Shown here piece after piece: positions 1 through 12,676 of a stretch of 64,000 nt of DNA; the first letter of the stretch is position 1; every line of letters begins with the position of its first letter. The notes below the pieces were generated by a model. It was given only the letters and a program-made list of their open reading frames with translations. It did not search any database and was not told where the DNA came from. Source of the DNA: Plantago major. Its lineage: Eukaryota; Streptophyta; Magnoliopsida; Lamiales; Plantaginaceae. Location: the NCBI GenBank assembly GCA_026545765.1, contig CM048844.1, positions 70,227,035-70,291,034 on the forward strand. The letters are read 5' to 3'. The translations under genes were made by a program, and so were the position numbers.

Positions 1-353
1 TCCGACACTCATAAATCTATGACTCGATGGTGTATGTTTTGGTCCTTTCTTAACCAATATTTTTTTCCTTGACCAAAATTTTGTTCCCTAAACTAATATT
101 TTGTGTAACTTAACCAAATCTACAACGGTTGTAATATTATCTTAACCAAAAATATTCATGGATAATCAAGTTTACACATGCATCTTAATCAAAGCCACAA
201 CATTCCTAACCAATTCAGTCTAACACTACCTTAAACCAAAAACCGCCAATTATTAGGGAAATTTTTTCGTGAGTCTAAGGTCCATATTATTCAACATAAT
301 ATCTCCCCAAGTTGAAATAAAAATAGGCTATTGTAGTTTTCCTATTGTAACCA

Positions 354-2104
354 TTATTGCAACAACCCGACCACTAATGGGCCGAGACAACTGGTACCAG
401 AACAAAATGATCCAGAATTGCAGGAACTAAGTGCCATGCGGGGCAAAGTGCTACACTGTATTGGTAGAAGGAGCCACCTCTTAAGCCCGTAGGGGCCACC
501 TCTAGAATCCTGCAGCTGGATGGTCTCGGGACAGATTGTAACCCCTGAAAGCTCGACGAGGACGTCGAGGCCTTAAGGGGGTTGTTAAACGCAACACCAT
601 TTCTGCTAAACGCAACACCAAATTGTTGTAACTTGACTAAAATGCCCTTAACTCATAACAAATCTTATAAAATTAATAAAACATAACGAAAAATCCAATA
701 TAATAACCCGTTTATACAACCACGAAAACATCAACATGCACGATTGAACACAAAAAAAGAGGAAAAATTACAAATACTACACCTTAAATTTGGCCCCTTT
801 TCACTTTGGTGTACCTAGATTGGCGATTATTACAGATTAGTCCGAATTTTACAAAGACGGAATTCGAAAATTACATCCAAACCCAAAAGTCAAACTTTTT
901 CTCCTATTTTATCTTTTCTTTATAATTTCATAATTAAATTAATTTTATTTCATTGCACTATAAGCCCCAACAGTTGTAACTTTTATAAATAAATCACCAA
1001 ACCACCACTAATTCCGCACCACACCACCACCCACCAAACCACCACTAATTCCGCACCACACCACCACCCACCAAACCACCACCACCAGACCCTTTTCCTC
1101 CTTCCCCGCCCCCCCCCCCCCCCGATTTTCTCCTTTAACAGCTCCGGTGAATCTGTAATTAGGCCCAATTAAATGTTTTTTTCATTCTTCAAAAAAAAAT
1201 TTGATTGTTGTTTAATTGTGCATGTCAATGTTTTTGTATTTGTATAAACGAAACATTTTTCTAAAAAGTGTTAAAATATTTAATTTTTTTTTAATTTTCG
1301 AAATTTTTTTTATTTTTTTTTTTTTTTTTGTATTCAATCGTGCATGTTAATGTTTTGTGTTTGTATAAACAAGTTATTTTGGATTTTTCGTTATGTTGTA
1401 TTAATTTTATAAGACTTTTTGAGTTAGGGGCATTTTAGTCAAGTTACAACTATTTGGTGTTGCGTTTAGCGGAAACGGTGTTCCGTTTACCATTCATGCC
1501 TTAAGGGGGTATATTGTAACATCCCACGTCGGTTAAAAATGGTTGGGTGAATGGTATATATGTAGACCACCACTCTCCTATGGTATGAGGCCTTTTGGGT
1601 GATTCCAAAAGCAAATCATGCGGGCTCAGGCCAAAGCGGACAATATCATACCAACGAGACATGTGTGGAAAGTCAATTAGTGGTCGAGTCGTTACAAGTG
1701 GTATCAGAGAGGGATGATCTAGAATATTGTAGGAACTAAGTGTCATGCAGGGCAATGTACTACATTGTATGGGCGGTGGGAGCCACCTCTAGAATCTTGC
1801 ACGGCCGGTTGGTCTCGGGACAGATTGTAACCCCCGAAAGTTCGGCGAGTACGTCGAAGACTTAAGGGGGTAGATTGTAACATCCCACATCGGCTAAAAA
1901 GCGGTTAGAATGAATGGTATAATATATGTAGACCACCACTCTCATATGGCATGAGGCCTTTTGGGTGACAACAAAAGTAAATCCTTGCGGGCTTCGACCC
2001 AAAGCAGACAATATCACACCAACGAGATGTGTGTGAGACAGTCATGAGTAACCTCGCATGTCCAATGGGCCGGGTCTCGGCCCATTAGTGGTCGGGTCGT
2101 TACA
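354..2104 (+). mobile_element. TRIM-like miniature LTR element array
   Basis: Non-coding tandem array with the hallmarks of a terminal-repeat retrotransposon in miniature. Two LTR-like copies (1515-1696 and 1876-2104) both start TGTAACATCCCAC and end GTTACA. The first LTR is followed at once by TGGTATCAGAGA (1699-1710), the plant initiator-Met tRNA primer-binding site. A purine-rich tract (CTTAAGGGGGTAGA) precedes the second LTR. A second copy of the short internal segment lies at about 380-581, giving the order internal-LTR-internal-LTR; tandem forms like this are known for TRIMs. The 354-385 end looks like an inverted piece of the LTR tail. The first LTR lacks about 45 bases found in the second. 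No gag or pol is visible, so movement would have depended on another element. Confidence 0.75.
583..1497. mobile_element. Mutator-like MITE inside the TRIM array
   Basis: Non-coding inverted-repeat element. The left end (about 583-660) and the reverse complement of the right end (about 1425-1497) align over some 70 bases, both carrying GCTAAACGCAACACCAAAT and the AACTTGACTAAAATGCCC stretch. CCTTAAGGGGG is present on both sides (571-581 and 1499-1509), an 11-base target-site duplication as expected of the Mutator superfamily. The interior is AT-rich with a 15-base C run at 1109-1123; predicted short ORFs there are low complexity. Confidence 0.75.
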
Positions 2105-2116
2105 ATAATAGTACTT

Positions 2117-2930
2117 GAGGACACGCTACGCGTGTTATTGTGACACATAGTTTTATAAATAATGGTAGGGAAGGTAAGAAATCGTTTTTCTGATGATGAA
2201 TTGCCTTCTTCGGGGTTGAATTAGGGTTTGGATCTGTGTGAATTGATCTGTTTTAATTTAATTAGAAAAAAAAAAAAAGAAAGATTGGTTGCATTTTTAA
2301 AGTTGAATTAGGGTTTGTGTATGTGTGACTTGATCTATTTTAATTTAATTGCATAGTTTTTTTTTTTGGATTAAAGTCTAATTTACATATATATTACAAA
2401 TGGGTCCAATTTAACTTAAATTATGTACTCAATTGCACTACTCCGATAGTTTTTCCCGTATATATATATAACTAAAATGTGAGAACACGCGTTATCGTGG
2501 CACCTACTTACAAATAATTGATGAAATATATGAAAGTAATATCATTGTTTCTGATAATTGATTGCCCATTTTTTTTCGAGTTGAATTAGGGATTTGGTTA
2601 GTGCGAATTGATCTGTTTTAATTCAATTGGAGAAAATGGAGAATAAACATTGGTTATCGTTATTTTTTACTATGATTGATTTTGTTGGGTTGAATTAGGG
2701 CTTGAAATTTAATTGAAGAAGACATATTGAGTTTTTTTTTTTTAATCATGAATTGATTTTGTTGGAGTTGCATTAGGGCTTATAATTTAAAGGAGAAAAC
2801 AGATTGTTTTTTGTAATTAAAGTCTAATTTACATAAATATTACGATTTGGTCCAATTTAACTTAAATTAGTTCCTCAATTGCACAACTCCAATAGTTGTC
2901 CACTTATATATATACTGTAATAATGCTATA
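2117..2930. repeat. Diverged two-copy tandem repeat
   Basis: Two related blocks, roughly 2117-2481 and 2482-2930. Shared landmarks in the same order are an ACGCG-containing start, a GAATTAGGGTTTGG segment, a GTGCGAATTGATCTG-like segment, AAAGTCTAATTTACAT, TTAACTTAAATTA, and a run of TATATA at the end. No coding potential is visible. The copies differ by many substitutions and indels, so the duplication is old or both derive from one dispersed repeat family. Confidence 0.6.
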
Positions 2931-3271
2931 ATATATTAATTATTCCTATAAATAAGGTAAAAACATCAAAGTTTATCAAATCCCAAAAGTATCTTCTTTC
3001 TATTAGTGTTCAAATCTTATGACGGCGTCTTTCAATATTCTCTCAATTCTTGATACTCAACTTCAAGTAGATCCTTGTGAGATACTTACAGTAATGCATT
3101 CAAATGGTAGGCCACAACATAATCAATGGAAGCTATGAATCAAACATTGGAAGCCAGGACCAACTAGAATTAACTCAATGTGACAAGTCAATCAGCATCA
3201 AGAACTATAAAGCAAATTAAGTAGCAGATCATATAATTGCTTAGAGAACATAGCTCTAGACATTTGCTTAC

Positions 3272-6200
3272 CGATAGAGAGACAATGACATTCAGTGGAG
3301 CCAACATAGAGGAGTACTTGTCAGTCTCAAGCCTTTCGCTTCTCTTATTCTCGGAACCCATGGCTGTAGCTGTACATTTGTCATCTCCTTTCTCAAACAT
3401 GTTACAGTATAGTTCCAAATTCTGAACTTCAATCAATTTGTTGACTTGACCACCTCTAACTTTTGCCGAAGAAGATCTGAAAGATGTCAAGCATCAATAT
3501 ATGAAATAATTCTACAACAGATAAAACTAAATAACAAGTGATATAGTATATAGAAGCAAAAGTTTCTACTGTTGGTACTATTAACACTGGAGGAATTCTT
3601 TTGTCGGGGCATTGATATATATGAGTTAGTTCGAAACCTCACTACAAGCTTGAGCTTTTAGTTGACAGGGAATTTCTACATGGTAGAGCCTTCAGGCTAA
3701 TCCCAAGATCAAAGGTTAAAATAACCAAGAAGCACCCATATTAGATTCCACTTAATGGGCCTCCCAAAGAGGCTGGTTCAAACAACAAGTGAGAGAGGTC
3801 CTGGAGAATGAAAATGAATGGACTAATCCCCCACCTAACTACAAGCTTCAGCTTATAGTTGAGACTTGAGACGTGCTGAGTGGAATTAATGTTAATAATG
3901 TATATTACTTGTCCAACAAAGATTGAAGTATATGCATCAGGTTTCTTTTGCAGCACGAAGTGTCCATATCAATATTTACTGCATGATTTCAATGGAAGAA
4001 AACAATAATATATGAGGATTAGGTGAAAACTTCGGTAACATAGTTCAACTATGGTGCGATCCCCAAGGAACGTGACTTGACATGTGAGAACACTCTTTCC
4101 ACTTTCATAGATTTTTGCTTTCTATAAATTCCGTTAACAACTTTGATTTAAGGGTCTTGTCACTTATATGCTTTAACAGTGAGTGCTTCAGTCAAGTTTC
4201 ACCAAAGAAATCTGTATGGATGACACATATGCTTAACTTGCAGAAAAAAGCCAAATTTGACACATGTGAAATAGGAAACCGAATGAATCGAAAGCAGAAG
4301 GAATACTACCCAAGAGGACTCCGCTTTGTTACTGTCAAACTTGAAAACCTCAAGCCAAATCTCATATTTTCCTGGAAAAGATGATCAAGCATTATAAAAA
4401 AACAGATTACAATTGAACAGTTTTCAATAAGTTAACAAAAAGGCAACAGTATGATCTAGGTAAGAACTTAACATGACAATGATCGGATGGTAAACAGAGG
4501 TTTACAGATGGACTAGTAAGACGGATCTTAGCAAAAAGCAATGATGTACAAGAAAATCTTGTCAAAAACTTGCACAAAATATTGCATCACCACTTGAAAG
4601 AACAATGACAGTTTAAGCTTTAGCTCAATTTTGTAATTTTGCATAAATAAAATGAATGGTATGCATGCCTACCAACTTAGAAATTGATGCAGAAATTAAT
4701 AGCATCATCCTACATATCTATATTCTAGACTCAGCACAACAACAAAGACCAAGTATAGCCGAAGAGTAAAACCAACAAACGGCACTTGTCATGTCACACA
4801 TGTGATGTCAAGAGCTGACTTATAATATGAAACATGCAGTAGACAGGCTAACTGGAAAAGGAAATAAGCTGTTCTCGGCAACCTAAATATCTTTTCTGCC
4901 CCCTCTAACTCCCAAACAATCCATTGACCTACTTCAAGCTTATATGCATCGGTAGATAATATAGTAAGGGAAACATTTTGGCAAATCCATTCTTCAGGTA
5001 TATTCCACAAGGAAAACAGTTTTAACTTATAAAAAAAAGTAAGGTATTACAGTAGCACGTTACGGGCATCATAAAGGGTGAAAAGGAGGTGCATAGGAAA
5101 GCATGTGGAAGAAACCATACCGTCTCAGTAAGCGTGTCACGATATTGGAAATGGAAATTTCTGATGGATACTTGGATGCTGTCAAGAATCTTGTGAGCAG
5201 GCACGAGATATTAGATGAATTAGATATATGTAGCTATTTGCAAAGGTATGTATTTATCAAGTACTATAATTAATAAACTAGTTCTTGTTAGGACATGATC
5301 TTCTTTGGCTGCAAATGGAGTAGTATAAAAGTGGCAAAATAGAATAATTTGTTGTTGAACAAATTGAATCATACATCATTTACAAACCAGACATGAAAGA
5401 ACAGCATCTTATTAGGTATTAAGCTTGTATTGCCTTCCACAGACTCATGAGTAGTGACTCACAGCCAAAGAATATTTTGCACACTCAAGTTGACAAAACT
5501 TATTAGATACTCTTGAACGAGTAGATTGCTGGAAAATGACTTTCACCTACCCTCCAGACCACTTACGAATGCATCAACATAAAGTACACAAGCAAATAGA
5601 ACATTGTTAAGCAGTCTCAAACAACGATAACATTATTTGTTTCTTATAAGTGATTTCTTCAGAGTAGCCAAGTATTGAGCAGTGGAATGCGGAAAAGAGT
5701 GATACGTGCTGCTTGAAGTATAGAATTCCTTTTTTTCTGAAAAGTTAATCTCAGATTCCGATATTCATAATTTCAGTCAATATGACCCCGTTTCCAGCTC
5801 CATTGACAAATCAAATGTGATTAGTGTTCAAACCCCAGCCAGTAATTTCAAGTTTCTGTTTGGTTGCAGTAAGTTTCTAATTAAAATCAAGATTCAACCA
5901 CAAGAATGATACTTGTTTCAATTATTATAAAGTTACAGTACTTGGAAGGTTATATTACAACCTAAGATTTTTGCAATTATATTAACAAATGTAACTATTA
6001 ACTTGCTTAAAGGATGCAAGGTGTGTTAATTATCATGATTCCCTGGCCCCGCCCCACCCGCCCTCAAACCCCCCAATAATGTAAGGTTTAAACGAAAAGA
6101 AGGTTAGCTCTTCCCACAGCAAGTTAAACACGCAGACAAAAGAGTGCATGTGTACTGAACTGCTAGGCATATGTCAGGATCCAGATTAAAGATATTACCT

Positions 6201-8265
6201 TAGCAGTGATGTATGAAATAAAAGATTTTCCAGTCTGATTATCTGCAAAAAAGATACGCATTTGGCTAGCACCAATAAGATAAGTTTATTCAATTATATC
6301 ACTATGAACTTACATGCAACCTATATACTAATTTGCAATGCAGGAGGTTCAGAAAATAATAAACATGTGCTTTTTGGCATGAAAACAAGGACGGAGAGAA
6401 AGACTGCTACAAAGGATGAGAGAGACAACACGTTATCTCTACATTACTTGAGTTTGAGTATATCCCAGAAAGGTATGCAGTTCTGATTCAATATATTACA
6501 ATACAAGTGTTTGTTCCAACAACAATGCAGCTCATAATTCTCAATGTCAGGTGAAAAACATTCACAGAATGAGGGAAAAATGCAAAGGTTACATACTGGA
6601 AGACTGAGTTGGTCACTCTGCAAAATTCCCAATTTCCTATAGATAATTATATAAGTGGAGTCCAATGAAAATTTCACAATTGGAAGCCAATACATTCAGC
6701 TATATCCATAAAGGCAAGAAATATCAGGTTCTCACCACATACGCGTCTTGACAACTTTGCAAGTTCTGCAGCAGCAAGTCGAGCCTTTTTGCTAGCGAAG
6801 TCTCGTTTTTCAACAGCATCCTTGCACCACTGGCCACCACCAACACAAAATAAAGAACAAGAAATGAGTGATAGCTCAAAAGTGCGTGCACAGGGTGGGG
6901 GTCGCCTGAATCTTATTCAAGTAAAAAACATTCCTGACCACATTCTATATTTTATTGAACCCCATATTTTTTTATTAAGTTTTACCTCTTCGTCATCGCG
7001 CTGGCAAACACAAATGTAAATGTCCTCCAAAACTATTATGATAGGGTCCCAGCCAAGTTTCTTCCATGGAATCCGGATGCTTAACTTCCCAACCTGACCT
7101 ATAAAGAATATCCATAGAGATAATAAGGACGAAAGTATTGTTTAGGGTGCCAACTGTGAAGATGATAACAAGTTGGAGGAAAAGAATACAATCTTCATTC
7201 TTCAAATTTTTGTCATAACCCATAAGAGGTTTAAAATAGGGTAATCACATGACCGTTGTGAGATGCTCGGTTGACAATGAAAAACATTTTACAGTGAGCA
7301 TTACAGCTAGAAATCAGTCTATCCTAGCTACATCACGCAATCTAGAAAAGTTCTGTACAGTTTCTACTGAAAACATAGAAAAAAATTCTACTATTGAGGT
7401 GGCGGGAAAAAACCAGAAGTAAATTTTTATATGCACTGAAACTACATCTTCCACAAGACAAAAAGGCACTGCTAATAATTAAACAACAAAAAACACATTT
7501 TAAAAAAACGAATATTTATGGAGCATTTCCTCTATGTACTGGGACCTTGCAAGAACTGTATCAAAAAATAGCTTAATGGGGCTGTTTGCAAGTATGTAAA
7601 AGTAAAGCTCATAGGTTCAATTACTTAGACATGAGGAGTAGCATTGCCACTTGTTATAGACCAAATTAGAAAAAACAATATAAAAGAAAAATAAATATAA
7701 AAAATAAACCACAAGAAGAAAGTAAAACAAGCATGAATTCTAGCAGGGGGATATGAGGTTTATGACAACAAAGCAGCATTTCCATAGAACACCTGATTCA
7801 AAATCTATTTGCTCATATGTAAAGAGAAAAGGTATCAATGTAACCAAACAAAGTAACTGAGCATAATTCGACAAACTCCTCCTTTCCTAACACATTAAAA
7901 AACAAAACAGAAACGTAACCTCCAATTCATGCTTCAAATGGTGCTAAACTCAAAGTAATGCGAAAACGATGATTGTTCTAATTCGACATCAAACCTTTTT
8001 TGAATGCAAATGGGAGGCGAAGATAGTCAAATGCTTCAAGAATCAGGTCGACGTTCTCCAGCAATACTTCTTCTGCAGTTGCACCATATAAAAATGAATG
8101 AAAATATGAGTGCACAGCAAAAAAAATAAAATAAAAAATAGTTGTTAGTGTTTGAAAATAAAATATACCATTCCAGAGCGTGATTTTGAGCTGCTCCTTC
8201 TGAATATCTTTGATGTACTGCCCCAGATATCCCAAAATCAACTGTCTTACCAACCCTTCAAACAT
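3272..8265 (-). CDS. VPS13: VPS13-like protein, N-terminal exons (chorein domain)
   Basis: Eight minus-strand coding exons fit the N-terminus of a plant VPS13 protein, a rod-like bridge that moves lipids between membranes at contact sites. Exons: 8265-8169, 8072-7995, 7098-6986, 6829-6736, 6242-6199, 5189-5121, 4371-4310, 3476-3272. All inferred introns are GT-AG and phases agree, giving 254 uninterrupted codons. The protein starts MFEGLVRQLILGYLGQYI and includes KITLWNEEVLLENVDLILEAF, the chorein N-terminal signature, then KLSIRIPWKKLGWDPIIIVL. The ATG at 8265 has A at -3. Full-length family members exceed 3000 residues. No later exon could be found at 1-3270, so the gene continues off the left edge after a large repeat-filled intron, or it is truncated. 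Exon calls rest on recalled family conservation; the family assignment is strong, individual splice sites less so. Confidence 0.85.
3500..3960. repeat. Intronic direct repeat
   Basis: In the intron between the seventh and eighth VPS13 exons, a segment of about 30 bases containing ACTACAAGCTTGAGCTTTTAG (near 3643) recurs in slightly changed form near 3839, about 196 bases away. Between them lies a GGTTCAAAC box resembling a pol III B-box. This could be a small SINE or solo repeat; I cannot define its ends. Confidence 0.3.
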
Positions 8266-8640
8266 AGTATTAGTATATTTCTCCTCTAATTAAGCAACAT
8301 CACAAATGTTTCTCCAATCCAATCAATTTCATGGAAATGGAAAAGTATTATTGAATTGCTCAGGTTCGGTTTATTGAAGGTGTGATTTGAGGGTTTTAGA
8401 AGATGAACACAACGAAGAGGGCATAGCTTGGCTTAGCTTGCTTAACACGGTCATGGCGTCTGCTCGGTTTACGGGTCTCTCGATTTTGCATCTTCTTTCT
8501 CGCAAAGCCGGAATCGAGATTTAATAATCCTTCGATATTTTAATTCGCGCTCTAAGAATATGATAGTTCGACTAGGGCAACAAAGAATTGGCCTTTCTAA
8601 CCGGTGGCTGCTAGGAATAGAAAGAGGAAAAAATCCGAAA
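8266..8640 (-). promoter_or_regulatory. Likely 5' leader and promoter of the VPS13-like gene
   Basis: This stretch lies directly upstream of the VPS13 start codon. It carries no ORF of note. I see no convincing TATA box; the assignment rests on position only. The inverted-repeat element begins just beyond it. Confidence 0.35.
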
Positions 8641-9290
8641 AAGGTACCCTAAGTTGTGACATTTCAAGTTTTAGTACCTTTAGATGTTACCGTCCGATTT
8701 TAGTACCCTAAGTTGGGTTTTGTCACAATACGGTACCCATGTGACATGTGGCATCATAATTGAGTGGCACGTGTGACTTTGCAATTTTAGACTTTTAATG
8801 GGTAAAATTGCAAATAAAATAATTTTCATCAATTTCAATTGAACCACACTGGTTTGAATAATTATAAATTAATCCCACATTGTTAAAATGATTTTCAAAA
8901 ACCACCTTCTTAGTAAATGGCAGATCTGCCATGGTGGAGCTTCCACGGCCAGCTTCCATGGCGGAAGAATTTCTCCGCGAGCTTCCATGGTGTTTTGTAT
9001 TTTTTTTTAATTTGTTGTTATTTTTTCAATTTTAAAGTGTGGGTAATTTTGAAAATTTTTTAATAAAAAAGGATTGATTTGAAATTAACAAAAATCTACC
9101 GTATTTAAATTTTAGTCCAATGTATTTATGTATTTTGCAAAGGGACACGTGTCGCATAGTTAAGTCACCACGTGTCACAGGGTACCTAAATTGGACAATA
9201 AAGCATTTAAAGTTACCTAAACTGGACAATAAAGCATTTAAAGGTACCAAAATTGGGCGGTAACAACTAAAGGTACCAAAACCGGAAATG
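8640..9290. mobile_element. Long inverted-repeat (MULE/foldback-type) element
   Basis: Non-coding. About 130 bases at the left (GTTTTAGTACC, GTTACCGTCCGATTTTAGTACC, then a CACGTGTGAC segment) match the reverse complement of the right end, where GGTACC, GGGCGGTAAC and CACGTGTC recur. The right arm holds an internal direct duplication around 9195-9242 (TAAACTGGACAATAAAGCA type). The centre (8930-9000) contains several GAGCTTCCATGG-like palindromic words, also found in the element at 21161. The exact ends and target-site duplication are unresolved. Confidence 0.55.
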
Positions 9291-9299
9291 TGTTCCCAG

Positions 9300-10865
9300 A
9301 AAATTGACATCAATTCGGATCTTCTGTGCCTAACCCTGTATCAATCCCTGTGACAGCAATCAAGAAGCAACACTTGTCCATTCAATTTACGCCATATCTT
9401 TTTACTACTGTTTCAATGTGTTGACACAAATCAGACAAAAGGATCACCGAGGGCACATACATACAGACGTAGTAGTAATCATGGTTTAAAATTTCGGTTT
9501 TCGAAGGTCATCTCGGATTCTTCAATTACGAGACGTCTCGGAAAAGTTTCGACTCGTTTCGGAAAGTTTCGAACCATTTCAAAAAACCGTAAAGATATAC
9601 TGTATGAATTTTTATGAACTATATATAAAGATATCCACGTAATACTACAGAAAAAAAAAAAAAAAAAAAAACCCTTATGTTTGGTCCTTCTCTTTTTTGT
9701 ATGTTCTTTTTTGGGCAGAAGTTAGTATATTTCATCATTTGATAATTGATATACACCAAATGTCAAATACAGTTTACTTGAAACAGGATGATAGAAAATT
9801 CATCACCCTCAGCTAGGAAATCCATGATTAGTCCGTGTACAAGATCATTTCTCAATTTTCATGGCTAGTCTATGTACTAGATCAATTCTTATCCATCTAG
9901 CCATAGAAGAAACACAGCAGGTTCAAGCTATTTCACTTCCTCAACTTCTCTAAGAGATAAACTTGATGAAGATATCAAATAGGTGTTGGATTGAAGTGTC
10001 TCCTTATCGATACGCACTTCCCTTCAAGAATATTCAATCCCTAACCATGGACCATGGTCAGCAGCATACTCCGCGACACTTAGATGCGATTTCCTCCATC
10101 ACCTCTAGGTCATAGTATATAAAATAAATTTGCCTCCTTCACAAGACAAAATGAACCTGGGATGATCATGCGCTACCACACCAATTCGAGTTGTCTTAAT
10201 GTCCTATTCACACCATGACAGTCCAGAAAGGAAGACAACAGCAACCTCACGAACAACATGATTCATGATTCTAACATAAAAGTATAAACAACTCACAATG
10301 TGGTTAAAATAAATTTGAAAGGAACTGTACAAAATGTAACTTGTGGAATAGGCAGGAAATAGAATACCACATATTAACTTGGCTTTCTCAAGCATAATTT
10401 ATAAGAACTACTAATATACAAACATCTAGAATAATGAGCAATAACAACAAATAAGGAAGAACAGAGAGCAAGACTAACAAACATTCTATCAAACACTTGG
10501 GTGCATTGAATTTGCAAACAAGGGAGAAACAACTAGTATTGCCTCTTTACTTTCACATGCAAAACATCAATACCCATTGCCACAAAAACCCAACGTCACC
10601 ATCTTCCATTTTCGTATTAATTCAAAAGGTACTAGAAATAGATTAAGACATATTTTAACAACAAAAGCAAGAGTATCAATCTTCAATTATAGGAGATGAA
10701 TACAAATCAAAACAAATATACAATGATACTTGAAGACTTGAAGTCCAATTATGATTCCTCACATCTCCAGCAATTGTAACTCTCTCAGTCCCAAAATTAC
10801 CGTCACGTCAGATTCTACTCACTTTGCAACTCTATGCAATACTCTACTCCAACAGTTGAATCCCA
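9300..10865. other. Non-coding intergenic stretch
   Basis: No supported gene. The sequence is AT-rich, with an A run at 9650-9671 and a locally repetitive stretch of TTTCG words at 9495-9585. Short ORFs here have no recognisable domains. Confidence 0.5.
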
Positions 10866-11253
10866 AATTTATTTTCTTTTCACATTTCTTTTAAATAAAA
10901 ATTATATTACTTTAAAATAGAAGTTACAATACTTTAAATTAAAAGTTGTAAAATTAACATTTTTCAAGTATATTTTACGTTTTTTTTGCAAGTGCGACTT
11001 AATTTTAAATAATCTGCATTTTAAATTTTACAAATAATGGTATGCCTCAATTGTTTTAAATATTATTGTTACATTTGATATATTCAACTGAAATAGAAAA
11101 AGAAAAAAAAACAAACAAACAAACAAACTAGATAACAAAGTGACAAAACAGGGCAAAGAAAATAAATAAACAGGCGAGAGAAACAAAACAAACAAAAGAT
11201 CAATTTAAAAAAAAAAAAAAAACAATAACGTTTGGGCAGCGCCCCATTGTTCC

Positions 11254-11398
11254 AACTCACTCTCAGACTCAGACTCTGCTGGAGTCTGAGAGTGAGTTGA
11301 ATCAGAGAGAGTTGCAACTCTCACCCTAATGGAGTCGGTCTTAGACGGTCTCGAGGCTGAACCTCGATTTGGGACTCCAGCAGAGTCCCAAATCGAGG
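11254..11398. repeat. Two perfect hairpins sharing an inverted core
   Basis: Hairpin 1 has arms 11254-11270 and 11282-11298 (17 bases, loop 11). Hairpin 2 has arms 11362-11377 and 11383-11398 (16 bases, loop 5). Hairpin 1 contains GACTCTGCTGGAGTC; hairpin 2 contains its reverse complement, GACTCCAGCAGAGTC. GCGCCCCA-type words flank the pair. Confidence 0.8.
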
Positions 11399-11545
11399 CC
11401 CAAGGATGGGGCGCAGCCCAGCGCCCCAAATCCTTTTTTTTTTTTTTTTTCTTTTCTCACTACAAGAAAGCCTTTTTCTAGCCACGGAAATCTAGCGACG
11501 GATAGAGCTAGCGACGAATCGCCAGCTCTAGCGACGGATGTTATC

Positions 11546-11667
11546 TAACGACGGATAAGCATTTTCGTCGTTAGATTTAACGACGGATAGGCTTATCCGT
11601 TGTTATGTAACGACGGATAAGCCTATCCGTCGTTAAATCTAACGACGGAAATGCTTATCCGTCGTTA
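11546..11667. repeat. Subterminal 60-base-arm hairpin of CACTA-1
   Basis: Arms 11546-11605 and 11608-11667 are reverse complements apart from about two mismatches, with a 2-base loop. Each arm holds several copies of the AACGACGGATA word. A smaller perfect hairpin (16-base arms 18151-18166 and 18171-18186) sits at the other end of the element. Confidence 0.85.
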
Positions 11668-12676
11668 TATTAGTTGACCATAATTTTTTTTAAAAAAAAT
11701 AACGGAAAACTGCAACTCTAGCGACGGATAGTAGCGACGGATAGTCTATCCGTCGCTAAAGTTGCAGGTTATTACGGGAAGCAGAATGCTTCCCTCCCCC
11801 ATTTTTTCTTCTTCTTCCTTTGTTCTCCCCATTTCGGCCAAAGCCATTCCGGTCCAAATCTCAACCATTTTGTCCATTCTTCGTGTCCATTCGAAGCTCG
11901 TGAATCAAGGAGGTCAATTTTGCCGTCAATCTCAAATTCCATCCGCTCATTTCTCCGGATTCGAAGGTAAACCCTAATTTTTTATATTTGGGGATTTTGT
12001 TACTTTGGACTAATTTGAGCAATTGAATGTAAATGGAGAGTATATAGTACTTAGTTTAGAGGTAATTAGGTAATGTTTTACCTTTGAGATGTGCAATTGA
12101 TATATATTGATTGTGAATTTGAATTTTTAGTATAATGTTAGTATGTTTGTAAGTATGTTGGGCTTTTAATTAATTTGATATTGGTGTATATTTAGTAAAA
12201 TTATGAAGATTTAGTACCTAGTTTTGAAACCCTAACTTTTTTACATATTTGGAAAATTTAGTTAATTTAGACTAATTTAATATGTTTACTATCTAGTTAA
12301 TTAACTTTGAGATGTGCAATTGTTTGAATTGTTAATTAGTATAATGTTAAGTATGTCGTATTTTTGATTTAAGTATGTTAAGTATGTTAATTAAGATTTG
12401 CAATTGTTTCATTTGATAAATTTATACATGTACTAGATTATAAATTATGAGAATTTAATTAATGAAGTGTGTTGATATAATTTGGTGATTACATTCATAA
12501 AATGCATGTAATTTATAATTTATAAATTCGTATTAAAGGGTTGGAATGCTTTATTTGTAATGAGAATTTTGGTAAGAGACAAAAACTTTATAACATGCAA
12601 GAAATGGGGAAATGGGAATCGAGTTGAAAAAATACGATCTAATCAATTCAAACGTGTCAGGTTATATAATCATCCA

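Noticed and set aside
983-1168. Gly/Trp-rich minus-strand ORF
   Set aside because: It translates a C run and CCACCA repeats inside the MITE; pure low complexity.
3600-3960. tRNA-derived SINE
   Set aside because: Only a B-box-like GGTTCAAAC and a weak direct repeat were seen; no clear A-box, poly-A tail or target duplication.
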